DNA of 64,000 bases from Acinetobacter halotolerans (GCF_004208515.1 NZ_SGIM01000006.1:145969-209968), one strand, 5' to 3'. Counted from the first letter of the stretch, positions 49,673-61,627 are shown. Notes: generated by a model not told the origin, from the letters alone. Numbers and translations: made by a program.

Positions 49673-50818
49673 TTAGCGTAGTTTCTTGCCGAAACCTATA
49701 ATATCAAGCGGGAAAGACAAACCTAATGATACATCTGGCGCGTCCTCAGTTAATCCTATTCCAACAGTTCCATTGACAATCGTTGCAGGTGAAACACGAA
49801 CACCTAAAGCAAATGACAACATAGAACTACTTTGATCTGCCGACTTAAAGCTTTCCCCATTTTTGAAATAGAACTTTGAACCTGTGTTAAAGCTTTGTTG
49901 ATATGACATGGTCAGTGAAACATCATAGTTAAATGAATATGCGAAACCAAAAGCAAAACCACCACTGACGCCTGGATCAAAACTTTCTAAAATACGCTGT
50001 CCGTCTGCCCCACCACCACGAACTTGGTTTAATCCAGACTCTTTAAATCCATAGCTTGCTGAAACAGAAGTAAATAAAACCACTGGATCGATATATTTAC
50101 GCGTACTGACACCGCCACCGACTGAATAATATCCTTTACCTGTCGATAGCTCATCTATCGCAATTTCGTAAGGACTATCACCCGTCTTGGTTGATAGGCT
50201 ACCAAATACGATCAAAGGTAGACGTCCTTGTTTGAGCGGGAATGGTTCCCAACGTGCACCAAAAGAAATATCACCGAGCCCTGCTGCTGTTTTATCATCT
50301 AATAATTGTTTTTTCGCCATAAAAGGCAATGAAGCCGATAAAGTGACATTATCTAAAAGACCATATTGCAGCGTAAAGGTATTGGTTAAGGTATGGTTGG
50401 CATCTTCTTCAACTCGAAGATTTCTTAAACTACCATCTTCCATGGAAGCATCAATACGACTATCACGGTAATAAGTATAATCAATGTCATAATATGAAGA
50501 AATCACACCTTTCTTGATCAATGAATATTGGCGCTCACTAGATGTAAAGACCTCTTGCAGATTGGCTTCTTGTGTAGCATCACCCTCCTGCTGCTGTAAT
50601 GCACTCGCAGCCTGATTTACACTATTTTCAGCTGGCGATGGCTCAGCTACAACTGAAGGAGCATCAGCGGCTTCATCTGAGTCTACAGCTAAGGTCTGTT
50701 CCGCGTCTTGAATCTGCCCAACCTGATCTACTGCTGCTTGTTCTTCCGCATAAAGAGTTGTTGTGATCGCACTTAGACTTAAGGCAAGCACACTCATATT
50801 CATCCATTGATTATTCAT
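49673..50818 (-). CDS. filC: FilC, outer-membrane barrel protein of the fil system
   Basis: A 381-residue exported protein with a signal peptide (about 1-24, ending TLYA) and an acidic, low-complexity linker to about residue 85. A beta-barrel-like C-terminal domain with repeated strands (VTLSASLPFMAKKQLLDDKT, DVSLTMSYQQSFNTGSKFYF) follows. It belongs to the fil gene order but has no clear homologue by eye outside Acinetobacter. Confidence 0.75.
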   Translation of the reverse strand: MNNQWMNMSVLALSLSAITTTLYAEEQAAVDQVGQIQDAEQTLAVDSDEAADAPSVVAEPSPAENSVNQAASALQQQEGDATQEANLQEVFTSSERQYSLIKKGVISSYYDIDYTYYRDSRIDASMEDGSLRNLRVEEDANHTLTNTFTLQYGLLDNVTLSASLPFMAKKQLLDDKTAAGLGDISFGARWEPFPLKQGRLPLIVFGSLSTKTGDSPYEIAIDELSTGKGYYSVGGGVSTRKYIDPVVLFTSVSASYGFKESGLNQVRGGGADGQRILESFDPGVSGGFAFGFAYSFNYDVSLTMSYQQSFNTGSKFYFKNGESFKSADQSSSMLSFALGVRVSPATIVNGTVGIGLTEDAPDVSLGLSFPLDIIGFGKKLR

Positions 50819-50861
50819 TATAACATCCTACTTATGCATTTAATTTACTAAAACTTAAGGA

Positions 50862-51695
50862 CTATTTGCGTTTATAGTACATCCGCATATACGTCGTAAC
50901 TGGTTTATTGTAGTTTGCTGAGTTCGAGTTGGTATCTAATACACGACGCATGGTCGATGCTCTATCCGCTAAACGCTCAAACCGAGGTGTTTGAAATTGA
51001 ATGTCAGCAAGTGCATATTTGTTTATCGTCGCATCTTCTACATGGCGCATATCTGCATCTTGCAATGCCAATAGGTCTTTACGATATTGCTCAGGCACAT
51101 CAACGAGGAAAAGCGTATTGTTATCCCAAACCTCTTTAAAACGAACTTCATCAAAACTAATGTTACCTAAAGCGGGATCAGCGACATAAACGCGCCCATC
51201 TTTATAGGCTTTGTAAACCACAAAATGCTTAAAGCCCGCATAAGTAATTGGAACAATCGCAGGTTGTTTCAATTCGATCAGATCTGAAAACTTCCCTCTA
51301 TAGCCACCGCTGTTCAGTCCAAGCGCGGTAACAAAGCGTTTCATGTCTAATAATGAAAAACTACGGCGTTCAATAATACGTTGGTATTCACCATATTGAA
51401 GTAAACCAGACATGGTTTGCTGTTCAGTTAAGCTCAGGCCACCATAGCCATTTAATAAAGTGGTCAATGCCGCTGAACCACAGCTATAGTCATAAGCTTG
51501 GCGAACAATACCGCGAAACTGATCCTCTACAGCAGGTTTAATAGTGACGACTTCACGGTGATTCCGTGTAAAAGAAGGGTTACGAGAATCTAGGGTTTCT
51601 GTATAGTAGACAGTCCCCTCAGGTTTTTTTTCTATTTCAAAGGCTTGCGTTGTGAAATAATACATCAATGCCGAGCCTAAAGCGATCTCTAACAT
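50862..51695 (-). CDS. filB: FilB, C39-family cysteine peptidase
   Basis: A 277-residue protein with an N-terminal hydrophobic segment (about 1-18) that anchors or exports it. The C39 catalytic set is visible: Gln66 and Cys72 in QAYDYSCGSAALTTLL, His157 in GFKHFVVY, and Asp173 in VADPALG. C39 peptidases usually cut after a double-glycine leader. A candidate substrate is FilA, whose mature start carries ALSAATGQDG. filA lies upstream beyond a terminator. Confidence 0.85.
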   Translation of the reverse strand: MLEIALGSALMYYFTTQAFEIEKKPEGTVYYTETLDSRNPSFTRNHREVVTIKPAVEDQFRGIVRQAYDYSCGSAALTTLLNGYGGLSLTEQQTMSGLLQYGEYQRIIERRSFSLLDMKRFVTALGLNSGGYRGKFSDLIELKQPAIVPITYAGFKHFVVYKAYKDGRVYVADPALGNISFDEVRFKEVWDNNTLFLVDVPEQYRKDLLALQDADMRHVEDATINKYALADIQFQTPRFERLADRASTMRRVLDTNSNSANYNKPVTTYMRMYYKRK

Positions 51696-51932
51696 AAGTC
51701 TCTTTTTCTAACCGTGGCAGCACTTGCCTTATTCATTTTATTTTTAGTGTTCAGTCACAAACACTACGTCCTTGCCTGTTGAAGATACCTTTTTTTATGA
51801 AAAAATACAGCTTTTTTTTATTTTTTTTGACGAAATGTATGTTTTTAACTTGAGTTAGATTTATTTTATGTATCCAAAACATAACTATAGACACAATATG
51901 ACTATAGTAATATTTACCAAAAAAATATAAAG

Positions 51933-51963
51933 AAAAAAAAGCGCATGATGCGCTTTTTTTTCT
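51933..51963 (-). terminator. strong terminator between filA and filB
   Basis: GCGCA / TGCGC around TGA with long A and T runs, 11 nt after the filA stop. On the minus strand the T-run follows the stem. It implies that filA is made in excess of filB-F, with only partial read-through. Confidence 0.82.
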
Positions 51964-51973
51964 TTAAGAAAGA

Positions 51974-52825
51974 TTAGTGACCAGAAATGGTAATTGTTGA
52001 TGTACCAACATTTAAACCTTGAATTTCTACATCACCAATTGAAGCTGCACCACTACTACCCAAATGTACACCTTCGATATACACATTCATACCTTGAGTA
52101 CTGTTGTTTTGCAAACGAAGTCCGTTAGTCGTTACAGAAATATCAGTATTAATATTTAAATCACCAGTAGTGTTACCAGTACCACGAACATAAATATTGT
52201 CTAAGAAGATTTGACCACCGCCAGCAGCGTCATTAATACCAAGATTAGAAATCGTCAAACCACCTTGTAAGGTAGAATCAAGTTTGATCATCGCACCCTG
52301 CGGTGTAGCACCTAATTGAACATTTGCAGTGATTGCACCTAAAGATAAGTCCAAGCCAGATAGAATTTCTGTTGGCGTTCCTGTCACACCACGAACAGCA
52401 GTAACAGTATCAGTTAAAGAGCTGCCATTTGATGCTGCAACACCAATAGAACCAATATTTACATTTACCGCGCCTACGCTAGCAGCAATGTTGAGGAATG
52501 CATCCCCGCCAGTACCTGCATCGCTATCAATCACTAGGTCTAGTAAATTACCAGTACCGACTTGAGTGATATTAAGACCATCAATTGTGATCGCACCCGC
52601 AACACCTGTTGCACCCGTAATACCTGTTGCTGTTTGCAAACCATCATTATCGTGAATATATAACTTATCGATTGAGATACCACCAGCACCTAAAGCAATA
52701 CCGATATTAATCCCATCTTGACCTGTCGCAGCGCTTAGTGCAGTATCGTCCATTGCCTGCATAGCCATTGCATTTGCGCTAATCGCCATTGAAGAAACTA
52801 AAACGAGTTTAGTAAACATTTTCAT
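51974..52825 (-). CDS. filA: FilA, secreted putative structural subunit
   Basis: I start at the ATG at 52825 with GGGAGAG 6 nt upstream, giving 283 residues; an earlier in-frame ATG adds only a poor leader. A signal peptide (about residues 1-22) is followed by MDDTALSAATGQDGINIG and then a Gly/Asn/Asp/Thr-rich region of short hydrophobic repeats (ISIDKLYIHDNDG, ITIDGLNITQVGTG, GDVEIQGLNVG). This looks like a beta-roll or fibre-forming surface protein. It is the promoter-proximal gene of the fil cluster. The 524 nt upstream to pabB hold no gene. Confidence 0.8.
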   Translation of the reverse strand: MKMFTKLVLVSSMAISANAMAMQAMDDTALSAATGQDGINIGIALGAGGISIDKLYIHDNDGLQTATGITGATGVAGAITIDGLNITQVGTGNLLDLVIDSDAGTGGDAFLNIAASVGAVNVNIGSIGVAASNGSSLTDTVTAVRGVTGTPTEILSGLDLSLGAITANVQLGATPQGAMIKLDSTLQGGLTISNLGINDAAGGGQIFLDNIYVRGTGNTTGDLNINTDISVTTNGLRLQNNSTQGMNVYIEGVHLGSSGAASIGDVEIQGLNVGTSTITISGH

Positions 52826-53349
52826 TGAGCACTCTCCCAAGAGCATTTATTTTTTGACTTTCACTACTCTAAACTGTCCACTGTTGTTTTTTCTTAAATG
52901 ACAACCTGAACTTCCAATCCTTGAGTAGTTCGCTTAGCAACTACTAAATTACTCGTTTGTTATTTTATGTTCAACTCCTGTTAAATGTTTTTTACCAACA
53001 ACCCGATAAACGGTGTAAAAAACGCCAAATAACCTCACGCTCAACAAAAACAAATAAGCATATAAAATATAAGGTTTTTTAAAATGAATACATGCCTAAT
53101 TTAGATAAAAATTATGACAAAACAGTTGCTTTATCTTCTTTTTAAAAAGTAACGATGAAATGTAAGTAAAATTGTTTCTTCTATTTCTGCTTATAGACAC
53201 GATTGACATCTAGCCTCCTCGTTATTTTTGATCAAATAGGTAAAAATCCTGTCTATTTTTCAAACTAAATCATTATAAAGTCTCACTAGAGTTTTTGGGG
53301 TTGTAGTACAATCCTCTTTTCCAAATGTAGATGAATATATTTTCATTTT

Positions 53350-54702
53350 ATGTCTTATTTTAAACAAAAGCTAAACACGCCACTTACTTCTGCATTTGAT
53401 CTTCTTTCCCAACTTCATGATTTAAAGGGTTTGGTATTTTTACATGACCAAAACTTTCCTGTAATTGCTTTTCTTCCTCAAAAATTTCTTATATTTCAAA
53501 AATCAATAATTCAGCAATTTCATCAGACTGAATTTAATCAATATCAAATACAAGCAAAAGCAACAACTGTTACTGAGTTTTCAAAGTTTGATCCAACCGC
53601 TCAAACCTCACAGCGAGATGTAACTTTTAATGGGGGATATATTGGCTTTTTTAGTTATGACTATAGTGCCAATCAGCATGTCAATATTTCCAGCCACCCT
53701 CAGCCCAGCTTTTTCTTAGGCCAATACTCAACTTTTTTGAGATTTCAGGATAATGCTTGGTATTTTCATAGTGATGAAGCAAAAGCTCAGCTTATTTTTT
53801 CACGTATTTCTGATCTGATTAATCAACCGACACCTAAGAACCTGTCCACACTTTCTTTACTTGAAAAATGCCACCCTCGTTGGTCAAAACAACAATATAT
53901 CAAAGCATTCCAACACGTTCAGGAATACATCAAAGCTGGTGATTGTTATCAGATTAATCTCACTCAAGAGTTTAAAGCAACAGCTAAAGGATCTTTACTA
54001 AACTCAGCACCAGCATTATGGCAACTCACACATGCACCTTATGCTGGCTATCTAAAAATTGATGATTTTGAATTATTAAGCTGTTCACCTGAGTTATTTA
54101 TCGAGTTTCAACAAAATCGGAAAATAAAAACACGCCCCATTAAAGGCACTATGCCCCGTTTTGATAATCCCGAAGATGATCGTATTTCCAAAGAAACTTT
54201 ATGTAAATCTGAAAAAGATCAGGCTGAAAATGTGATGATCGTAGATTTATTGCGAAATGATTTAAGTGTTTATGCTGAAACAGGTTCAGTCTCCACCACC
54301 AAACTATTTGAAATAGAAAGTTTCAATCAAGTTCATCATATGGTCAGCGAAATTACCGCGACATTAAAAGAAGAAATCAACCCGATGCAAATGTTATTAT
54401 CTGCCCTACCTGGCGGTTCAATTACAGGAGCTCCAAAAATTCGTGCTATGCAAATTATTGAGGAACTGGAAGGTGCACCTCGCGGTGCTTATTGCGGCAG
54501 TCTTGGGTATTTTAATTTTGATGGGACGGGTCGATGGAATATTTTGATTCGCAGTATTCAAAAATATCAAAACGAATTATCCATGTGGGCAGGTGGCGGT
54601 ATCACCATTGCTTCTGATGCTGAAGCCGAATATCAAGAATGTTTTGATAAAATTTCTGCCATGCTCGATTTACTCAATACATGGCAGAAAACAGAAGTGT
54701 AA
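53350..54702 (+). CDS. pabB: aminodeoxychorismate synthase component I
   Basis: Converts chorismate with ammonia to aminodeoxychorismate for folate synthesis. The 450-residue chorismate-binding enzyme shows TRPIKGTMPR with the key Lys, the helix ENVMIVDLLRNDL, and LPGGSITGAPKIRAMQIIEELE. It lacks a glutaminase domain, which must be encoded elsewhere. It converges with hisC. Confidence 0.93.
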   Translation: MSYFKQKLNTPLTSAFDLLSQLHDLKGLVFLHDQNFPVIAFLPQKFLIFQKSIIQQFHQTEFNQYQIQAKATTVTEFSKFDPTAQTSQRDVTFNGGYIGFFSYDYSANQHVNISSHPQPSFFLGQYSTFLRFQDNAWYFHSDEAKAQLIFSRISDLINQPTPKNLSTLSLLEKCHPRWSKQQYIKAFQHVQEYIKAGDCYQINLTQEFKATAKGSLLNSAPALWQLTHAPYAGYLKIDDFELLSCSPELFIEFQQNRKIKTRPIKGTMPRFDNPEDDRISKETLCKSEKDQAENVMIVDLLRNDLSVYAETGSVSTTKLFEIESFNQVHHMVSEITATLKEEINPMQMLLSALPGGSITGAPKIRAMQIIEELEGAPRGAYCGSLGYFNFDGTGRWNILIRSIQKYQNELSMWAGGGITIASDAEAEYQECFDKISAMLDLLNTWQKTEV

Positions 54703-54715
54703 ATCAAAACTAGAT

Positions 54716-55804
54716 TTATAAAATATGCGTTTTTAGCGTATCCACTAAACGCTTATTTTGTTCATCTGTACCAATCGTGATACGCAAGAATTGGTTAATC
54801 CGAGGTTTATTGAAATAACGAACTAGAATCCCCTGTTCACGTAATTGTTGCGTTAATTGTGCCGCATCATATTTTGGGTGCGTGGCAAAAATGAAATTTG
54901 CTTTTGATGGCAATACTTGAAAACCTAGAACTGTTAATTCACTGATTAATTTTTCACGGCTGTCTATGACTTTTTCACATTGTGCTTCAAAATAGGCCTG
55001 ATCCTCAAATGAGGCAACCGCAGCTGCAATTGCAAAACGATCTATTGGATAAGAATTAAAGCTATTTTTTACTGCTTCAAGTGCAGCAATCAAATGACTT
55101 TGTGCAATGGCAAACCCGACACGTAAACCCGCCAATGAACGTGATTTAGAGGTTGTTTGGCAGACCACTAAGTTTTCATATTTATCAACCAATTGAACAG
55201 CAGTTTCAGCACCAAAGTCGACATAAGCCTCATCGATCACAACGACACGATTAGGATTTGCTTGTAAAACCTGTTCGATTTGATCCAGACCCAAAGCAAT
55301 ACTGGTTGGTGCATTTGGATTGGTAATAATAACCCCACCATTCACTTGCTTATAATCTACAACATCAATTTCAAAATTTTCATTCAATGGAATTTGCTGG
55401 GTGTGGATTCCAAAGAACTGGCTATAAACAGGATAAAAACTATAAGTAATATCGGGATAAAGTATAGGTTCTTTCTGAATAAAAAATGCTTTAAAAATAT
55501 GCGCTAAAACTTCATCAGAACCATTTCCCACAAAGACTTGTGTAATATCAACATTTTGTTGCTTAGCAATTGCTTGCTTCAACGCTGTTGCATCAGGGTC
55601 TGGATATAAGCGCAAAGCATCTGCTTGATTTGCCAAAACGGCTTGAACCGCTGCCTCAACTTTCGGTGAGGGCGGATAAGGGTTTTCATTAGTATTAAGC
55701 TTTAATAGGTTCTGAATTTTAGGTTGTTCACCAGGAACGTAAGGTTCCAATTCACGAACCTCAGGGCTCCAAAAACGCATTTGTTCTATTGTGATATTCG
55801 ACAT
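54716..55804 (-). CDS. hisC: histidinol-phosphate aminotransferase
   Basis: A 362-residue PLP-dependent aminotransferase of histidine synthesis. The PLP lysine lies in [16 protein letters not shown], and the N-terminal [13 protein letters not shown] and [10 protein letters not shown] segments match HisC. It follows hisD with a 58-nt gap holding a short palindromic repeat. Confidence 0.95.
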   Translation of the reverse strand: MSNITIEQMRFWSPEVRELEPYVPGEQPKIQNLLKLNTNENPYPPSPKVEAAVQAVLANQADALRLYPDPDATALKQAIAKQQNVDITQVFVGNGSDEVLAHIFKAFFIQKEPILYPDITYSFYPVYSQFFGIHTQQIPLNENFEIDVVDYKQVNGGVIITNPNAPTSIALGLDQIEQVLQANPNRVVVIDEAYVDFGAETAVQLVDKYENLVVCQTTSKSRSLAGLRVGFAIAQSHLIAALEAVKNSFNSYPIDRFAIAAAVASFEDQAYFEAQCEKVIDSREKLISELTVLGFQVLPSKANFIFATHPKYDAAQLTQQLREQGILVRYFNKPRINQFLRITIGTDEQNKRLVDTLKTHIL

Positions 55805-55822
55805 TTTAATTCTCTAATAATC

Positions 55823-55860
55823 CCCTCTCCTACAAGGAGAGGGTTAGGGAGAGGTTTTAA
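55823..55860. repeat. CCCTCTCC-type intergenic palindrome
   Basis: A CCCTCTCCT / AGGAGAGGG stem followed by TTAGGGAGAGG. Similar to the element at 36052-36071. This sequence type is common between bacterial genes and has no known function. Confidence 0.6.
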
Positions 55861-55862
55861 AT

Positions 55863-57152
55863 TTATTGATAACGGTAGCGTGCTGAACGGGCATGAGCAT
55901 CTAGATTTTCCTGTACCGCAAGCACATCTGCAGTTTTCGCCAAAGGTTTAACGCCTTCCTGTGAACACATGATTAGGCTAGAACGCTTTTGGAAATCATA
56001 GACGCCAAGTGGAGACGAGAAACGCGCTGTACCCGACGTTGGCAGGACATGGTTTGGACCTGCACAATAATCACCAATTGCTTCAGGCGTATAACGCCCC
56101 ATAAAGATTGCACCAGCATGACGAATCTCTTGACTCATCTGTTCAGCATCATCTAAACACAGCTCTAAATGCTCAGGTGCAACTTGATTAATCAATTCAA
56201 CTGCTTCTGCCCGATCTTTAACGAGAACCAATGCACCTCGATTTTGAATCGAAGTTCTGGCAATTTCAGCTTTTGGTAATTCACTTAAATGCTTTTCAAT
56301 CGCAGCATCAACGGCATTCAAAAGATCTTCATCAGGTGTAATAAAAATGGCTTGGGCAACCGTATCATGTTCCGCTTGTGACAACACATCCATCGCAAGC
56401 CAATCCGCATTATTTTCGCCTTCGGCATAAACCAAAATTTCTGAAGGCCCTGCTATCATATCAATACCGACTTGACCAAATACGGCTCTTTTTGCCGCTG
56501 CAACAAAACGATTTCCTGGACCAGTAATTTTATCTACTGCTGGAACAGTTTGTGTGCCATAAGCCAAAGCGGCGACAGCTTGCGCACCACCAATTGTAAA
56601 TACTCGACTTACCCCAGCCAAATAGGCTGCTGCTAGAACCAATGGATTTAACTCACCATTGGGTGCCGGAACAACCATAATGATTTCAGGAACACCTGCA
56701 ACATGGGCAGGAAGTGCGTTCATCAATACAGAAGATGGGTAAGAAGCTAAACCACCGGGCACATAAATTCCGACCCGATCAAGTGGTGTGACTTTTTGAC
56801 CTAAAGTATTTCCCAACTCATCAATATAAGTCCACCCTTCTTGCTTTTGAGCTTGATGGAAAGCACGAATACGCTTTGCAGCAAGTTCTAATGCATCACG
56901 GATTTCAACCGTTAATCCCTCAAATGCAGTTTTAAGTTGTGCTTGAGTCAGCTCTAAATCAGAGAATTGATGCGCGGGATGTCGATCGAACTGTTGCGTT
57001 AATTTAAGCACATGATCATCACCATGCTGACGAACATCAGCAATAATTTGATCTACAGTTTGTATTAATTGAGGATCGTTGACAGTTTCAAATGCTAATA
57101 GTTCAGCAAATGTCTGTTTAAAATTTTGATCCTGAGTCGATAAACGTCGCAT
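55863..57152 (-). CDS. hisD: histidinol dehydrogenase
   Basis: Catalyses the last two oxidations of histidine synthesis with NAD and zinc. The start at 57152 gives 429 residues; the GTG four codons earlier is unlikely. Family segments are [28 protein letters not shown] and LSQAEHDT with the zinc ligands, and [17 protein letters not shown]. In related Acinetobacter, hisG, hisD and hisC are contiguous; here a 1.4-kb ECF41 module on the opposite strand separates hisD from hisG. Confidence 0.95.
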   Translation of the reverse strand: MRRLSTQDQNFKQTFAELLAFETVNDPQLIQTVDQIIADVRQHGDDHVLKLTQQFDRHPAHQFSDLELTQAQLKTAFEGLTVEIRDALELAAKRIRAFHQAQKQEGWTYIDELGNTLGQKVTPLDRVGIYVPGGLASYPSSVLMNALPAHVAGVPEIIMVVPAPNGELNPLVLAAAYLAGVSRVFTIGGAQAVAALAYGTQTVPAVDKITGPGNRFVAAAKRAVFGQVGIDMIAGPSEILVYAEGENNADWLAMDVLSQAEHDTVAQAIFITPDEDLLNAVDAAIEKHLSELPKAEIARTSIQNRGALVLVKDRAEAVELINQVAPEHLELCLDDAEQMSQEIRHAGAIFMGRYTPEAIGDYCAGPNHVLPTSGTARFSSPLGVYDFQKRSSLIMCSQEGVKPLAKTADVLAVQENLDAHARSARYRYQ

Positions 57153-57356
57153 CAATTTACCCACAAGGCGAATAAGAGAGCGCTAAGTTTACTCTTTTTC
57201 ACTCTATTTGTGGATGCAATATCAGCCTAAAAAAATATTGAGGGAAAATCAGTACATCAATGAGCAATCCAATAGCATTACTCATCTAAAAACCACTAAT
57301 TAATTAGAAGTATTTTTAAAATAAAAACAATCTCTTAAAAATTATTTTTAACTCCT

Positions 57357-57383
57357 TGTCACAGACTTAAGTGCTGATTCGTC
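57357..57383 (+). promoter_or_regulatory. ECF41-type promoter
   Basis: TGTCACA (57357-57363) and CGTC (57380-57383) are separated by 16 nt, which matches the promoter described for ECF41 sigma factors. It precedes the carboxymuconolactone decarboxylase gene by 40 nt. The rest of 57153-57423 shows no gene. Confidence 0.85.
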
Positions 57384-57423
57384 AATTTAGAAACCATGTT
57401 TGTTTATTTCAGGAGTTTTAAAA

Positions 57424-57855
57424 ATGGCGATAAATAATATTCATCCTCAAAAACATTTACCAGATGCAGTGCAACACCTCCATCAAGTGCACCAAAATCT
57501 TGACGACTTAGACTTGATCCCGCGCTCTCTTTATCATTTAGTTCTATTAAGAGCTTCACAAATCAATGGATGTGCTTATTGCGTCAAAATGCATATTGCC
57601 GAAGCGTTAGCAGATGGTGAGACCCAATCACGTCTAGAGCGCCTAATTGTATGGCGTCATTGTGCTGACTATAGCGACCAAGAAAGAGTCGCCTTTGCTT
57701 GGGTAGAAGCATTAACGACACTACACCCTCAAACAGATTATGCGCCGCTACGTTCTAACCTATTAGAATATTTCAACGAACAGCAAATATCTGCTTTAAC
57801 TTTATTGATTGGCATGATTAATTTATGGAATCGTATCGGCATTTCACAACATTAA
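57424..57855 (+). CDS. carboxymuconolactone decarboxylase/AhpD-family protein
   Basis: About 143 residues from the ATG at 57424 (AGGAG 9 nt upstream). The AhpD-type motif CAYCVKMHIAEA gives a redox CxxC and a nearby His. The family includes peroxidase-linked disulfide reductases. It is the usual partner (the C of COE: carboxymuconolactone decarboxylase, oxidoreductase, epimerase) of ECF41 sigma factors and sits directly before the sigma gene under an ECF41 promoter. Confidence 0.88.
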   Translation: MAINNIHPQKHLPDAVQHLHQVHQNLDDLDLIPRSLYHLVLLRASQINGCAYCVKMHIAEALADGETQSRLERLIVWRHCADYSDQERVAFAWVEALTTLHPQTDYAPLRSNLLEYFNEQQISALTLLIGMINLWNRIGISQH

Positions 57856-57857
57856 AG

Positions 57858-58748
57858 ATGATGCAAAATCAACAAAATCTAACCACACATGATTTAGATC
57901 TATTTCAAGCAAGCCGAGCATTCTTGTTCGGCCTAGCTTATCGCATCTTAGGTTCAACACATGACGCAGATGACGTATTACAGGATATTTTTCTAAAATG
58001 GCAAATGCAGCCTAAAGAGGAAATCCTCAATCCCCAAGCTTGGCTTACTTCGGTATGTACTCGTCATTGTATTGACTTACTTCGTTCACACCACAAGTCA
58101 CGGACTGAATATGTGGGTACATGGTTACCCGAACCGTATCAACATACAGAACAGATATCGATCGAATCTGATTACACCCTATCTACTGCATTTCTTTTAG
58201 TTCTTGAAAAACTCTCCCCCAAAGAACGTGCAGCTTACTTACTACACGATATTTTTAATCTTGATTACCAAGAAGTTTCTGAAATTATCCAAGAGCAGCA
58301 CAGTTATTGTCGGCAATTAGTAGCACGTGGAAGAAAACGGATTTCAGAACAACCAAAAGTACTTTCGACATTACCAACTTCACATCAGATGACTTTACTA
58401 AATGCGTTTAGAGATGCCGTTCACTCACACAATCTCGATCAACTTAAAAAACTACTGAGTGAAGATATTCAGCTTGCTGCAGATGGTGGCGGTAAGGTTT
58501 CAGCCATTCCTCAACCACTCATCGATCAGCCCAGTGTGTTACGCTTTTTTGAGCGCTTGCTATTTCAGGCTTGGAATGAGCTTTTTTGGGAAATATGTCA
58601 TCTCAATGGCAATATTGGCTTTAAGTTATATGATCAGCAGCATAATTGTGTGATCGCGATGACATTTGCATTTGATCGCAATCAACAGATTCAAAATATC
58701 TATGTCATGCGAAATCCTGACAAACTAAAAAATAAAAGGCCAACCTAA
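57858..58748 (+). CDS. ECF41-family sigma factor with SnoaL-like C-terminal domain
   Basis: About 296 residues (start uncertain between ATGs at 57825, 57858 and 57861; the first would overlap the previous gene). Region 2 has ILGSTHDADDVLQDIFLKWQ and region 4 LSPKERAAYLLHDIFNLDYQ. The ECF41 marks WLPEP (after region 2), DGGGK (about 202) and the terminal NPDKL are all present, and the C-terminal SnoaL-like extension replaces an anti-sigma factor. It probably activates its own operon through the TGTCACA/CGTC promoter. Confidence 0.9.
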   Translation: MMQNQQNLTTHDLDLFQASRAFLFGLAYRILGSTHDADDVLQDIFLKWQMQPKEEILNPQAWLTSVCTRHCIDLLRSHHKSRTEYVGTWLPEPYQHTEQISIESDYTLSTAFLLVLEKLSPKERAAYLLHDIFNLDYQEVSEIIQEQHSYCRQLVARGRKRISEQPKVLSTLPTSHQMTLLNAFRDAVHSHNLDQLKKLLSEDIQLAADGGGKVSAIPQPLIDQPSVLRFFERLLFQAWNELFWEICHLNGNIGFKLYDQQHNCVIAMTFAFDRNQQIQNIYVMRNPDKLKNKRPT

Positions 58749-58758
58749 GTTGACCTTT
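58735..58758. terminator. hairpin between the sigma gene and hisG
   Basis: AAAGGCCAAC / GTTGACCTTT with one mismatch around CTAA, where the two genes converge. The T-run is short, so efficiency is uncertain. Confidence 0.5.
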
Positions 58759-58781
58759 GTACAGAATAGGAGCTTTTATTT

Positions 58782-60727
<1,946 letters not shown>

Positions 60728-60979
60728 TTATGCTCCGAAAAGGCTTGCTTTACGCCATTCGTCTTTTGTCATTGCGCGAATCGTAACAGCGTGAACTGCA
60801 CCACTCGCAATATAAGAATTCAGGGGTGCATAAACAGCCTGTTGGCGAGTGACGGTACGTTTACCTTCAAACTGGTCATCAACAATACGAAGATCAAACT
60901 TGCCAGCCTGTCCGCTCACTGCTACTTCTGCTTCAGGAAAAGCTTCTTTTAAAATTTGCGTGAGCTGCTCACTATTCAT
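60728..60979 (-). CDS. ibaG: BolA-family protein IbaG
   Basis: About 83 residues from the ATG at 60979 (AGAGG 8 nt upstream); a TTG two codons earlier is less likely. The BolA fold is indicated by QLTQILKEAFPEAEVAVSG and the C-terminal VHAVTIRAMTKDEW. The neighbouring murA supports IbaG, which acts in iron-sulfur and acid-related metabolism, often with a glutaredoxin. Confidence 0.9.
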   Translation of the reverse strand: MNSEQLTQILKEAFPEAEVAVSGQAGKFDLRIVDDQFEGKRTVTRQQAVYAPLNSYIASGAVHAVTIRAMTKDEWRKASLFGA

Positions 60980-61072
60980 TGCCAAGACCTCTTATACAAC
61001 CATTGGTGTAAAACGCGCTATTTTACTATAACTTTTTCATATAATTCAGTAAGCGTTTTCTTTTTTTATCAC

Positions 61073-61101
61073 TAAAAAAAGAGGCTCTATAAAAAGCCTC
61101 T
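61073..61101 (-). terminator. hpf terminator
   Basis: AGAGGCT / AGCCTCT with a T-run on the minus strand, 18 nt beyond the hpf stop. Confidence 0.75.
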
Positions 61102-61118
61102 CTTAATCGACTTAAAAA

Positions 61119-61460
61119 TTAAGTCAAAATCGCAAGTTCATGTTGATAAGAACATTGTATTTTTCTATGTTTTGCAAGCTGTCGTTTTAATTTTTCTGTT
61201 AGTTTTTTTATCGAAGTATACATATCATCAGCTGTCGCCTGTGCAAACAATTCAATCCCCGGCAGGCGTATAATTGCTTCTGCAATATGGTTTGCACTTC
61301 CTTTATGTGAACGTTTATCGACTTGATGATCTTTAGCCAGTTTGATCTGCATACTATTGACTTGATCTAGATGCTTGGTCATCTGACTAAACTTTTCTTT
61401 AATATTTTCTTCAATTGCAGGTGTAATGGTTAAATGGTGTCCACGAATCGTTATTTGCAT
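61119..61460 (-). CDS. hpf: ribosome hibernation-promoting factor, short form
   Basis: A 113-residue protein from the ATG at 61460 (upstream GTGAGGG). The segments MQITIRGHHLTITPAIEE and ADDMYTSIKKLTEKLKRQL are those of the sigma-54 modulation/HPF family. It binds and stabilises inactive ribosomes in stationary phase. It lies downstream of rpoN as in most gammaproteobacteria. Confidence 0.93.
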   Translation of the reverse strand: MQITIRGHHLTITPAIEENIKEKFSQMTKHLDQVNSMQIKLAKDHQVDKRSHKGSANHIAEAIIRLPGIELFAQATADDMYTSIKKLTEKLKRQLAKHRKIQCSYQHELAILT

Positions 61461-61627
61461 AATTCTATCCCTCACCTTTTCTTAGGATACGAGAATATCG
61501 CCCAAGCAATTTAATGCACAAAATGTGGTTCTACACTCATTAAATCATTTTAGCGAATCCTCTAGTGATTATTAAAAAATTCATTATTTGGTCATAATGA
61601 ATGCCTAGAATAGTCACACCTTGAAAT

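Noticed and set aside
44809..52825. Classical pilus operon
   Set aside because: No type IV pilin signal, chaperone, usher or sortase is visible. The fil names are kept only because the order matches the Acinetobacter annotation.
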